Counted from the first letter of the stretch, positions 29,744 to 40,318 are shown. The stretch: DNA of 40,794 bases from Nitratiruptor sp. (GCA_015494595.1 WGAX01000209.1:1-40794), one strand, 5' to 3'. A program made the numbers and translations. The notes: a model not told the origin generated them from the sequence alone.

Positions 29744-29770
29744 TAAAAATCCAATGAATTTCTCCGATAA
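29744..29770 (+). promoter_or_regulatory. Candidate sigma-28 (FliA) promoter of the chemotaxis operon
   Basis: TAAAAATC-N11-TCCGATAA versus enterobacterial consensus TAAAGTTT-N11-GCCGATAA; ends 29 nt before the ATG at 29800. Confidence 0.7.
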
Positions 29771-29799
29771 TTGCCAAAAGAAACTCAAAAAGGTAGGCT

Positions 29800-30147
29800 A
29801 TGGCAGAGACTAAATTTAACAACAAACAGATAGCAATTGCAATCAACCATCTCAACTTAGCACAAACAGAGCTTACAGAGTGTAGCGATATGCTCTATAC
29901 AGCACTTCAAACCATAGAGCAAAATGTGGAGAATCCTTCATTACACAATACAGTCATTCAAGCTTTAGCATCACTGCAGATGCAAGACATCATCTCTCAG
30001 CGCATTGACAAACTCAAAGAGTTTTTAAGTATTATCGATCAAAATATCTCTTTACCTATTGATGAGGCGTATCTTAAAAAATTTGCATGGGAAAGAGAAG
30101 TTGATCAAGCCGATGTAGACGCTCTATTTACCCATCAGGAAGGATAA
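29800..30147 (+). CDS. Short CheZ-like CheY-P phosphatase candidate
   Basis: 115 aa helical protein; ASLQMQDIISQRIDKLKEFL contains DxxxQ as in CheZ; first gene of chemotaxis operon. Confidence 0.6.
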   Translation: MAETKFNNKQIAIAINHLNLAQTELTECSDMLYTALQTIEQNVENPSLHNTVIQALASLQMQDIISQRIDKLKEFLSIIDQNISLPIDEAYLKKFAWEREVDQADVDALFTHQEG

Positions 30148-30151
30148 ACTT

Positions 30152-32146
30152 ATGCATATAAATGTCACGGAGGATATGCAAGAGATCTTAGATGAGTTTA
30201 TCCAAGAAGCAGAAGAGATTTTAGAAAATCTGGATCAAGAGCTTATAGAGTTAGAGAATGATCCAACCAATAAAGAGCTGCTCAATCAGATCTTTCGGGG
30301 AATGCACACCCTAAAAGGTGGTGCAGGATTTTTAGGATTAGAGAGCGTTATCAATCTGGCACATGTGATTGAGAGTATCTTTGATAAACTCAGAAATAAC
30401 GAAATGGAGTTGGACTCCAATAAGATGGATATTATTTTAGAGGGTATCGATATTATCAAAAACGCTATTGAAACTCTCAAAAGCAATCAAGAGATTCCAG
30501 ATAATGAGGATATAAGTGACATTTTAGCAAAACTTCAAACTCTTCTTGATGCTAAAGAGCCTTCACAAGAGCAAACCCAAGAAAAGAAGCAAGAAGAGAG
30601 CATACAACCCACGCAAACACATCCGGTAGGAGAGATTCAAAGTGATCTAGAGATAGTCTTTAAAGATGATGTAGATCCGGATATTCAAAAGCTTATCCTC
30701 CAATATCCCGACAAAACAATGGCAGAGATTTTAGATGAGCTTATCTTACTACCTCCTGAAGAGCGGGATATGGATCTCATTATGAAACTCGATGAGATTA
30801 TTGCTCAAGATAAAGATGTAGATGACCTCATTGTAGAAAAACGCCTCAAAGAGAGCAAAAAAATAGAAAATAAAGAGATCGAAAAAAAAGAGACCCCGAG
30901 CCCTCCCTCCTCTAAAGAGGCTGCAAAATCTCCTAAAAAAGCCAAAAAAGAGGAAGGCGAAACAATTCGCATCGATATAGAGAGAGTCTCTACACTTATG
31001 AATCTTGTAGGCGAGCTTGTCTTAGATCGCAACAGAATTGTAAAGCTCACCTCCAAATTTAAAGCCAACAGCGAAGATTTAGAAGCAATTGAAGAGCTCA
31101 ATGAAGCAATTGCGGGTATGAGCAGATCTGTATCAGATCTGCAAGAGGTGGTTATGAAGCTTAGAATGCAGCCAGTAAAGCGTATCTTTAGTAAATTTCC
31201 CCGCATTGTACGAGACTTGGCCAAAAAGGTTGGCAAAAAGATCAACTTAGAGCTGGAAGGTGAAGATACAGAGATAGATAGAAGTATACTCAACCAATTA
31301 GAAGATCCTCTTATTCACTTGGTACGAAATGCCATAGATCACGGCATAGAGCCTCCCCAAGAGCGCAAAGCCAAAGGAAAACCGGAAGTTGGCACCATTA
31401 TTCTTTCTGCTTTGCAAGAAGGAGACAGAATTATTGTCTCTATTGAGGATGATGGAAGAGGAATCGATCCAGAAAAGATTAAGAAAAAAGCGATCGAAAA
31501 GGGTCTTATTCGCCCTGATCAAGCAGAGCAGATGAGCGATAAAGAGGCTTATGAGCTTATCTTTATGCCCGGTTTTTCTACAGTTGAGGAGGTAAGCGAT
31601 TTAAGTGGACGCGGGGTTGGGATGGATGTGGTAGCCAATGTGATTCACTCTCTTCGCGGTGCAATAGAGATTGAAAGCGAGCTTGGTGTGGGTACTAAAA
31701 TTACTATGAAGCTCCCTTTAACGGTTGCCATTATCCGTACCCTTATGGTAGGGGTCAACAATCGCATATTTGCCATTCCTCTCTTTAGCGTAGTGGAGAT
31801 TATTAAATACAGACCCCAAGATATTAAAGATGTAGGTATATACAAATCTTTAATGCTGCGCGATGAGGTCTATCTCTTTTTCCATCTCAATGAGCTTTTT
31901 GATATAGAGAGCCACAATGAGAACAGATTTGTCATTATTATCAATATCGGAGAGAAAAATATTGCCATTGCAGTCGATAATTTATATGGAGAAGAGGAGA
32001 TTGTTATTAAACCTCTTGGAGAGATGCTCAAAGATGTAGAAGGGATAGCGGGTGCTACTATTACGGGTGATGGCAAGGTGGTGCTCATATTGGATATTAA
32101 ATCTCTCATTAATGATAAACGCAACGAACTCATAGGAGCCCTCTAA
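30152..32146 (+). CDS. cheA: Chemotaxis histidine kinase CheA
   Basis: HPt MHTLKGGAGFLG; HATPase LVRNAIDHGIEPPQERKAKGKP; C-terminal CheW-like domain. Confidence 0.97.
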   Translation: MHINVTEDMQEILDEFIQEAEEILENLDQELIELENDPTNKELLNQIFRGMHTLKGGAGFLGLESVINLAHVIESIFDKLRNNEMELDSNKMDIILEGIDIIKNAIETLKSNQEIPDNEDISDILAKLQTLLDAKEPSQEQTQEKKQEESIQPTQTHPVGEIQSDLEIVFKDDVDPDIQKLILQYPDKTMAEILDELILLPPEERDMDLIMKLDEIIAQDKDVDDLIVEKRLKESKKIENKEIEKKETPSPPSSKEAAKSPKKAKKEEGETIRIDIERVSTLMNLVGELVLDRNRIVKLTSKFKANSEDLEAIEELNEAIAGMSRSVSDLQEVVMKLRMQPVKRIFSKFPRIVRDLAKKVGKKINLELEGEDTEIDRSILNQLEDPLIHLVRNAIDHGIEPPQERKAKGKPEVGTIILSALQEGDRIIVSIEDDGRGIDPEKIKKKAIEKGLIRPDQAEQMSDKEAYELIFMPGFSTVEEVSDLSGRGVGMDVVANVIHSLRGAIEIESELGVGTKITMKLPLTVAIIRTLMVGVNNRIFAIPLFSVVEIIKYRPQDIKDVGIYKSLMLRDEVYLFFHLNELFDIESHNENRFVIIINIGEKNIAIAVDNLYGEEEIVIKPLGEMLKDVEGIAGATITGDGKVVLILDIKSLINDKRNELIGAL

Positions 32147-32655
32147 TGAAAGATATAGAAGTTTTGGGACTTAGTGAGCACCTTGATGAAAGCCTCAAAG
32201 AGGAGAAAAGAGTCATAGCATTCTTACTTAATGAGGAGCTTATTGGTATTGATATAAAAAACATTATCAAAATCACTAAGCGCCTCGATATTACTCCCGT
32301 GCCAAAAACTCCTGAGCATATTTTGGGAGTTATGAATCTACGAGGCAACATTGTACCTGTAGTAAACATTAAAAAAATGCTTGGACTACCCAATGCTGAA
32401 GAGGATAATCAAGAGTTTATCCTTATTATTGATTCTGCCATTGGCAATGTCGGTTTAATGATAGATCAAGTCGTTGGAGCTATTACAATAGAAGAGGAAG
32501 AGATTTTGCCAGCTCCTATTAACTCTATTGGAATTGACTCTAAATATATCACAGGTGTTATAGTCACAAATGAGGAGATGGAGAATAAAAACCTGCTCAT
32601 TTTGCTCAATATCGATAAGCTGTTTTACAAAAATGACTCTGAAAATGAGGAATAG
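32146..32655 (+). CDS. cheW: Chemotaxis coupling protein CheW
   Basis: ITPVPKTPEHILGVMNLRGNIVPVVNIKKMLGLP. Confidence 0.95.
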   Translation: MKDIEVLGLSEHLDESLKEEKRVIAFLLNEELIGIDIKNIIKITKRLDITPVPKTPEHILGVMNLRGNIVPVVNIKKMLGLPNAEEDNQEFILIIDSAIGNVGLMIDQVVGAITIEEEEILPAPINSIGIDSKYITGVIVTNEEMENKNLLILLNIDKLFYKNDSENEE

Positions 32656-32658
32656 GCA

Positions 32659-33618
32659 ATGAGAAAAAAAGAGTACCTACCCAAGATCTTAGAAACGGGT
32701 GCCAATGAGTTGGAGGTTATAGACTTTCGTATGTATGAAGAGATGGCAGATGGAAGTATATATGAGTGGGTTTTAGGAGTGAATGTAGCCAAGGTCAAAG
32801 AGGTTATTCAGCGCCCAACCAATATTTTTCGCTCTCCCGGTATGCCTCCGGAGGTAGAGGGATTGGCAAAAATTAGAGAGGATGTTATTCCCATAGTCAA
32901 TCTTGCTAAATGGATGAAGATTCACCCTCCGCAAGATAAAGAGAATAAGTATGTTATTGTAATGGAGTTTTTACGGGAAATCATTGGAATTTTAGTGCAT
33001 GAAGCCAAAAGAATTAGACGCATTAAATGGACAGATATAAAAAAGCCTCCTGCAAGTATCGACGAAAAGCTGGGAGGAAAAGTGGTAGGAGTTATTGAAA
33101 TTGAGGAGGGACAGCTGCTATTACTACTCGATTTTGAGGGCATTTTGGATGAGCTTGGTATGATTAAAGTTTTTAATGTTGATGATAAATATGCTCATAA
33201 AAAGAGTGAGGCTTCCTACAATATCTTAATTTTAGACGACAGCCCCGTAGCTCGTAAAATAATTCGCCAAATATTGGAAAAAGATGGTCACACAGTCTAC
33301 GAAGTAGAAAGCGGTATTAAAGGGTTGCAATTTTTAGAGGAAAAACTTCAAGAGGCTCAAAGAGAAGGAGTAGATATTACAGACAAACTGCAACTTATCA
33401 TTAGCGATATTGAGATGCCTGGAATGGATGGTCTCACCTTTACCAAAAAGGTGAAAGCAGATCCCATTCTTTCAAAAATTCCAATAGTTATTAATACTTC
33501 CCTCTCAGATAAAGCAACCGTAGATAAAACAAGATTTGTCAATGCCGATGCACACCTTGTAAAATTTGATTCAAAAGATCTTATTCATTTAGTTCACGAA
33601 TATGCAATAAAGAAATAG
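32659..33618 (+). CDS. cheV: CheV (CheW-like plus receiver domain)
   Basis: FRSPGMPPEVEGLAKIREDVIPIVNLAKWM followed by ILILDDSPVARKIIRQIL...IISDIEMPGMDG. Confidence 0.95.
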   Translation: MRKKEYLPKILETGANELEVIDFRMYEEMADGSIYEWVLGVNVAKVKEVIQRPTNIFRSPGMPPEVEGLAKIREDVIPIVNLAKWMKIHPPQDKENKYVIVMEFLREIIGILVHEAKRIRRIKWTDIKKPPASIDEKLGGKVVGVIEIEEGQLLLLLDFEGILDELGMIKVFNVDDKYAHKKSEASYNILILDDSPVARKIIRQILEKDGHTVYEVESGIKGLQFLEEKLQEAQREGVDITDKLQLIISDIEMPGMDGLTFTKKVKADPILSKIPIVINTSLSDKATVDKTRFVNADAHLVKFDSKDLIHLVHEYAIKK

Positions 33619-33630
33619 AAGGAGAGTTCG

Positions 33631-34029
33631 ATGGCACTACCTGATAAAAATATGAAAATTTTGGTTGTAGATGATGCACCAATGATTAGAAGAATTTTAA
33701 AAAATCTTCTCAAAGAGATGGGTTTTACCAATATTGAAGAGGCTGAAGACGGTATGGCAGCACTGCAAAAACTGCGCAATGATAAGTTCGATTTTGTCAT
33801 AACCGACTGGAATATGCCAAACCTCACAGGGATTGAGTTGGTTCAAGAGATCAGAAAAGATCCAAATCTCAAACATTTGCCGATAATGATGGTTACAGCA
33901 GAAGCGAAAAAAGAGAATATTATTCTCGCTCTTAAAAGTGGAGTCAATAACTATATTGTCAAACCTTTTACACCTGAGAGTGTAAAAGCCAAAATAGAGG
34001 CTATCTTTTCGGCAAAAACAAAAGCATAG
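33631..34029 (+). CDS. cheY: Chemotaxis response regulator CheY
   Basis: LVVDDAPMIRRILKNLLKEMGF...FVITDWNMPNLTG...GVNNYIVKPFTPE. Confidence 0.93.
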   Translation: MALPDKNMKILVVDDAPMIRRILKNLLKEMGFTNIEEAEDGMAALQKLRNDKFDFVITDWNMPNLTGIELVQEIRKDPNLKHLPIMMVTAEAKKENIILALKSGVNNYIVKPFTPESVKAKIEAIFSAKTKA

Positions 34030-34038
34030 GAGTTCAAT

Positions 34039-35367
34039 ATGAATAAACCAGATCACCATGAAGAGTTTAAGGAGCAGCTAGAGGATTCCCCAGCAGCACT
34101 CATAGGCTGCCAAAAGAAGCTCGATGCTCTTTTGAAAATGGATAAAGAGCGATGGATTCAAAGTGGGGGGAAACTAAGCGAAGCAATTTTTAATGCAGCT
34201 TTGGTAAAAACAGGAGTATATAGATTTAAAAATCGATTTAACAAATTTAATGCCTCTTTCCAAAAAATTACAGATACAAGCAAAGAGAGTCTAAAAACTA
34301 CAGAGACTATTATGCAAAGTATCAAAGAGATTGAGGAGGCACAAAAGGAGACTACTGATCACATTGAGCATGGAGAGATGATTCTTAACAAGACCAATCA
34401 AGATATTCTTGAATCGGTCAAAGCGATGGATAATCTTACAAAAACTACTGAGGAGCTTAAAAGAAAAATCAGTGGTATTGATCATGTACTTAATGTTATT
34501 CTTGAAATTACTGAGCAAACCAATCTCCTTGCTCTCAACGCTGCAATTGAGGCAGCAAGAGCAGGAGAAGTTGGACGAGGGTTTGCAGTGGTTGCAGATG
34601 AGGTAAGAAAACTTGCAGAAAAGACCAGCAAAAGCGCCAGTGAGATTAGGGAAGTAACTATTTCAGTAATGGATGAGATGGACAATACCGCAAAAGTGGT
34701 CACTAATGCAAAAACCATTGTAGAAGATAGTGCTGAGGGGGCTAGTGGCGTTCTTAAAACATTTCATAAAATCAAACAGACCAGCTCTAATGTCACCTCT
34801 TTGATTAAGCGCCAAATCGAGTATACCAATATGCAAAAGGACAATATCCACACCTTTTCTGAAGAGATCCAAAAACTCAACGAAGATCTCAAACAGGCAC
34901 AAGAGCTTGCCTCTATTACAGGAGCGCGTATCATCTCTACCATCGACTATATGAAAGATGGTATTGAAAAATGCTCAGAATTTACAAAAGATGCACCAGT
35001 AACGCTACTGCTTGATGCTATTAAATCGCATTCAGTCTATATTACAAATGTAGCAAAACTCTTGGAAGGGTATGAAAATATCTCCTTAAAAGATTTTACC
35101 TCCTGTGATTTTGGCAGATGGTTCTACTCTGGAGAGGCATTTAAAGCACTGAGAGGATATGGTAATGAGGTTATTGCTCTTCTTGAAGGTACAGAGGAGT
35201 ATCACAAAGCAGTCCACAATATCGCACAAGAGCTTATTCGTCTCAAAAAAGAGCATAGAGAAGATGAAGTTTTCCTTAAATTTCAAGAGCTTGCAGATGC
35301 TGCCAACACATTAGTAAAAGAGCTTATGAAAATTTATGCCATAGTAGCTGCAAAAGAGATGGAGTAG
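34039..35367 (+). CDS. Soluble methyl-accepting chemotaxis protein with C-terminal CZB domain
   Basis: Canonical MCP tip [39 protein letters not shown]-terminal [12 protein letters not shown]...[12 protein letters not shown]; no TM segment. Confidence 0.92.
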   Translation: MNKPDHHEEFKEQLEDSPAALIGCQKKLDALLKMDKERWIQSGGKLSEAIFNAALVKTGVYRFKNRFNKFNASFQKITDTSKESLKTTETIMQSIKEIEEAQKETTDHIEHGEMILNKTNQDILESVKAMDNLTKTTEELKRKISGIDHVLNVILEITEQTNLLALNAAIEAARAGEVGRGFAVVADEVRKLAEKTSKSASEIREVTISVMDEMDNTAKVVTNAKTIVEDSAEGASGVLKTFHKIKQTSSNVTSLIKRQIEYTNMQKDNIHTFSEEIQKLNEDLKQAQELASITGARIISTIDYMKDGIEKCSEFTKDAPVTLLLDAIKSHSVYITNVAKLLEGYENISLKDFTSCDFGRWFYSGEAFKALRGYGNEVIALLEGTEEYHKAVHNIAQELIRLKKEHREDEVFLKFQELADAANTLVKELMKIYAIVAAKEME

Positions 35368-35377
35368 TGGAGCAAAA

Positions 35378-36826
35378 ATGATGATGTACAAAAATATCTA
35401 CAATAAACGGGGAATTGAGCCTAAAAATGTAGCTTCAGATTTTGCACTTCCGGAGCTTTTTTTCTCTATCACAGACCCCAAAGGAATCATTCTTACTGGC
35501 AATGATGTATTTCAAAGGGTAAGTAAGTTTGAAAGAGATGAGCTTATTGGTAAACCCCATAATATCATCCGCCATCCCGATGTACCCAGAGCTGTATTCA
35601 AAGCTGTATGGAATACTATAAAACAGGGCAAACCCTTTGTAGGATATGTAAAAAATATGGCAAAAGATGGCTCCTACTATTGGGTTTTGGCAGCAATCTA
35701 TCCAGTCATCAACGAAGAGGGAAAAATAGAAAAATATATATCTATTCGCCTTAAGCCATCTTCAAAAATGTTTGAGCTCATCCCCTCTTTTTATAAAAAT
35801 GTCTTAGAAGTAGAGCTCAAAAACGATATGGATACAGCTTTACAGTTTATGCTGGAAAAACTGAAAGAGTTAGGTTTTGATAGCTATGAAGAGTTTGCCA
35901 AACAGGCATTTTTTCAAGAGATCCAAAGCAGAGAGAAACTCCTTGCCAATAAACAGGATATGAGCTGTCAAGTAGATCTCTCTAATGTCATTGCCCAAAA
36001 TACCGATTTTATAGATCTCTTATGCAGCCTTGAGACCATATTTTTTAGACTCAATCGCTACTTCAACGAAATTTTTGGCAAAGTTAATCTCTTTTTAAAT
36101 CTTAATGAAGAGCTTAATAACAAAAGTAAATTCATCTACGAGTTAGCCGAAGATATTCGCCTCCTCTCCCTTAATGCTTCCATTGAGAGCTATAAAATCA
36201 AAAAAGAGGGAGTATCATTTTCAACACTCTCCCATGAGATGCGAAAAAATGCGGAGCTGAGTGAGAGAAAAATCCTTCAACTAAGTAAAATTATCGATAA
36301 CACAAAAAAAGATATTGAAGATATAGGGTTTAATATCCTCACATCCAAACTCGTCATTGAGATGATTACATTCTTCATCAAAGAGATGATTAATAATCTT
36401 TCAGAAAAGAGAATCAAAGATGAGAAGCAAAAAGAGGTCATTAACAGTATTAATGAGCTTTTTTCACTGCTTGTTGTCTACTCTAATAACCTCTCTAAAA
36501 ATGTCGATGCCTCCAAAAGCCAGCTTCGCTCTATGTTTTACAATATCCAAGAGCTCAATGTTCTTATCAACAGGCTCGACTTCATCCATATCAACGGACT
36601 CATTGAATCTGCCCATACCAAAGAGGAGGGAGGAGGATTTACCATAATTTTCTCTCAAATGCTTAAACTCATAGAGGCAGCCAAAAATGAGATTATCAAT
36701 TTAGAGACAAGCATATCTGGAGCAAGTGAAGAAAACCTTACCGTCAACCTCATCACAGAGATCGCTCAACAAAAGATTGTACGACTCCAAAAAGAGTATA
36801 AAGAGGTATTCAGAAGTTATGTGTAG
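35378..36826 (+). CDS. PAS (Aer-like) sensor with degenerate MCP-like helical region
   Basis: PAS: PELFFSITDPKGIILTGNDVFQRVSKFERDELIGKPHNIIRHPDVPRAVFKAVWNTIKQGKPFVGYVKNMAKDGSYYWVLA; MCP-like LLSLNASIESYKIKKEGVSFSTLSHEMRKNAELS. Confidence 0.85.
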   Translation: MMMYKNIYNKRGIEPKNVASDFALPELFFSITDPKGIILTGNDVFQRVSKFERDELIGKPHNIIRHPDVPRAVFKAVWNTIKQGKPFVGYVKNMAKDGSYYWVLAAIYPVINEEGKIEKYISIRLKPSSKMFELIPSFYKNVLEVELKNDMDTALQFMLEKLKELGFDSYEEFAKQAFFQEIQSREKLLANKQDMSCQVDLSNVIAQNTDFIDLLCSLETIFFRLNRYFNEIFGKVNLFLNLNEELNNKSKFIYELAEDIRLLSLNASIESYKIKKEGVSFSTLSHEMRKNAELSERKILQLSKIIDNTKKDIEDIGFNILTSKLVIEMITFFIKEMINNLSEKRIKDEKQKEVINSINELFSLLVVYSNNLSKNVDASKSQLRSMFYNIQELNVLINRLDFIHINGLIESAHTKEEGGGFTIIFSQMLKLIEAAKNEIINLETSISGASEENLTVNLITEIAQQKIVRLQKEYKEVFRSYV

Positions 36827-37626
36827 TCAATAACTCTATCAAGCTTTGCAAAAGCCTTTTGCAAAATGCGCTCATTATATCTTTCACAATCTCGTTTCAG
36901 CGATTTTTTAAAGCTCAATCTCTTAATCTCCTCTTTACTAGCACCCTGAGCAATCGCCTCTTTCAGCTCTCTGTCCACATCGATATTTTGATTGGCCAAT
37001 TCCCATACTGTAACACCAAAAGCTCTAGAGTACTTAATCGCATCGCTATCACTCAATACCAAATAGTTTCTATCCTTTTGATCTATATAGTTAATGACAC
37101 CTTTTGTCTCAAAAAATCCATACTTATCCCCCAAAAAAATATCAAACTGATGCTCTAGATCTCTACTCTCATTCCATCTGTTCAGCACAAAGATAGTTTT
37201 TATGGCAGGATGTGCATTTTTTAATTTCTGATAAATCGTAATTGCACTAACGGCATCAAGCTCTCCATCCATCAAAGGAATAACTACAGCATCAAGCATA
37301 TAAACCATACCACTATCAATAAGCGACTCCAACACATACACTGCAGTCTTATTTGCACCCACATCCATTACAATATGATTTTCCAACAGCAAAATATCAC
37401 GAAGCTCCTCCCGCAAATCCTTGCCTGCAACCTCCACTTTCTCTAGCCATACCAATCTACTCTTTTCAAAAGAGATACTATCCTCATTCTCATCATCAAA
37501 CTCAAAAAAAGATACAGGCTGCTTAAATTTTTGGTAGAGATAGGGGACAACAAGCTGCATACTTACAGTACTTTTACCAACACCACCCTTGGTGTTGATA
37601 ACAGCAATTTTATAAAACTTTTGCAT
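36817..37626 (-). CDS. ParA/MinD-superfamily ATPase
   Basis: Deviant Walker A INTKGGVGKSTVSMQL; IVMDVGANKTAVYVLESL; VIPLMDGELDAVSA. Confidence 0.85.
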   Translation of the reverse strand: MQKFYKIAVINTKGGVGKSTVSMQLVVPYLYQKFKQPVSFFEFDDENEDSISFEKSRLVWLEKVEVAGKDLREELRDILLLENHIVMDVGANKTAVYVLESLIDSGMVYMLDAVVIPLMDGELDAVSAITIYQKLKNAHPAIKTIFVLNRWNESRDLEHQFDIFLGDKYGFFETKGVINYIDQKDRNYLVLSDSDAIKYSRAFGVTVWELANQNIDVDRELKEAIAQGASKEEIKRLSFKKSLKRDCERYNERILQKAFAKLDRVIDYT

Positions 37627-37640
37627 ATATGTCCTCTAGA

Positions 37641-37682
37641 GGCTTTTGGGGCTAATTATACCAAAAGCCCCAGGGGCTTTTG
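37641..37682. terminator. Overlapping inverted repeats between mrp and parA-like gene; possible terminator
   Basis: GGCTTTTGG(37641-37649)...CCAAAAGCC(37661-37669) and CAAAAGCCCC(37662-37671)-A-GGGGCTTTTG(37673-37682); arms share the middle copy. Confidence 0.5.
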
Positions 37683-37683
37683 C

Positions 37684-38844
37684 TCAGTGGGAGCAGCCGC
37701 AACTCCCCCCACTGCTATGGCCGCTATTTGATGCAGTCGAGCATGCACTCACCCCCGGAGGAGTAGTTGGCTGAATCATTTCGTTGCTAGCGCCACCCTC
37801 TTCATTCACTTTCTCAATAAAGTGCCAAAGCTTATTTGCCCCTTGATGGTAGCGTTTTGCAGTTTCACTATCTGGATGGTAGAAGACTACAGGTTTACCC
37901 TCATCTCCCCCTTCTCGAATAGCTGGCTCAATAGGAATTTGTGCCAAAACGGTTGTACCATACTCAAGAGCTACCTCATTGGCTGTACCTTTGCCAAAAA
38001 TATCGCTCTCAGTCTGACAGCTTGGACAGATAAAGCCGCTCATATTCTCTACAATCCCAGCTATTGGAATATGAAGTTTTTTAAACATATCAAGGCTTCT
38101 TCTACTATCATCAAGACTGACCATTTGTGGAGTAGTGACAGTTACGCCAGCAGTTACAGGCACACTTTGGGCTAAAGTTAGCTGTGCATCCCCGGTACCA
38201 GGAGGCATATCGATAAAGAGTACATCCAAATCACTCCATAAAATATCGCGTAAAAACTGCTCTACCGCTTTCATAATCATAGCACCTCGCCAAATAAGTG
38301 ACTGCCCCTCTTCCATCAATACACCCATACTCATCACTTCCACACCATACTTTGTCTCAATAGGTTTCACTTTATTGCCCACAACTTCCGGCTGTACACC
38401 CAAAATCCCCAACATTCTAGGAATATTTGGACCATAAATATCTGCATCTAAAATCCCCACCTTTTTACCCTGCATCGCAGTAGCAATCGCCAAATTTACT
38501 GTAGTAGTCGATTTACCCACGCCGCCTTTACCGCTACTTACCATTACAAAGTTTTTAACTTGTGGGGCAAGGTTCTTACCTCTACTGGAGGTTTCACGAG
38601 GCATCTTTGGCTGATGGATATTGACTATCACCTCTTTTGCACCTTGAAGCTCAAGCTTTTTTGTAATCTCATCTCTTAGCTGCTGGGCAACCTCTGGAGC
38701 ACTTGAAGTAATATCAAGCTCCACAAATACCCTATCACCATCTACTTCAACACCTTTTACAAACCCAAAGGTAACTATATCCTTTGTAAATCCCGGATAT
38801 GCAACACTACTTAAAATCTCTCTTACCTGTGCTTCACTCAGCAT
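37684..38844 (-). CDS. mrp: Mrp/ApbC-family Fe-S cluster carrier ATPase
   Basis: VMVSSGKGGVGKSTTTVNLAIA; DIYGPNIPRMLG; CPSC (FICPSCQTESDIFGKG). Confidence 0.93.
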   Translation of the reverse strand: MLSEAQVREILSSVAYPGFTKDIVTFGFVKGVEVDGDRVFVELDITSSAPEVAQQLRDEITKKLELQGAKEVIVNIHQPKMPRETSSRGKNLAPQVKNFVMVSSGKGGVGKSTTTVNLAIATAMQGKKVGILDADIYGPNIPRMLGILGVQPEVVGNKVKPIETKYGVEVMSMGVLMEEGQSLIWRGAMIMKAVEQFLRDILWSDLDVLFIDMPPGTGDAQLTLAQSVPVTAGVTVTTPQMVSLDDSRRSLDMFKKLHIPIAGIVENMSGFICPSCQTESDIFGKGTANEVALEYGTTVLAQIPIEPAIREGGDEGKPVVFYHPDSETAKRYHQGANKLWHFIEKVNEEGGASNEMIQPTTPPGVSACSTASNSGHSSGGSCGCSH

Positions 38845-38903
38845 AACTCTACTCCTTCTCTTTTAAATTGGAGAAATTTTATCCTATTTAGCTTAGTCGG
38901 CGC

Positions 38904-40283
<1,380 letters not shown>

Positions 40284-40318
40284 TTACTTAAAAAAGATAA
40301 AAAAAAGCTTTTATTATG

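Noticed and set aside
29699-29799. Possible sigma-54 promoter for fliG (minus strand TTGGCAATTATCGG)
   Set aside because: TGGCA is present but there is no TTGC/GC at the required spacing; sigma-70-like AT-rich boxes (e.g. TACAAT) fit better but are too degenerate to list with confidence.
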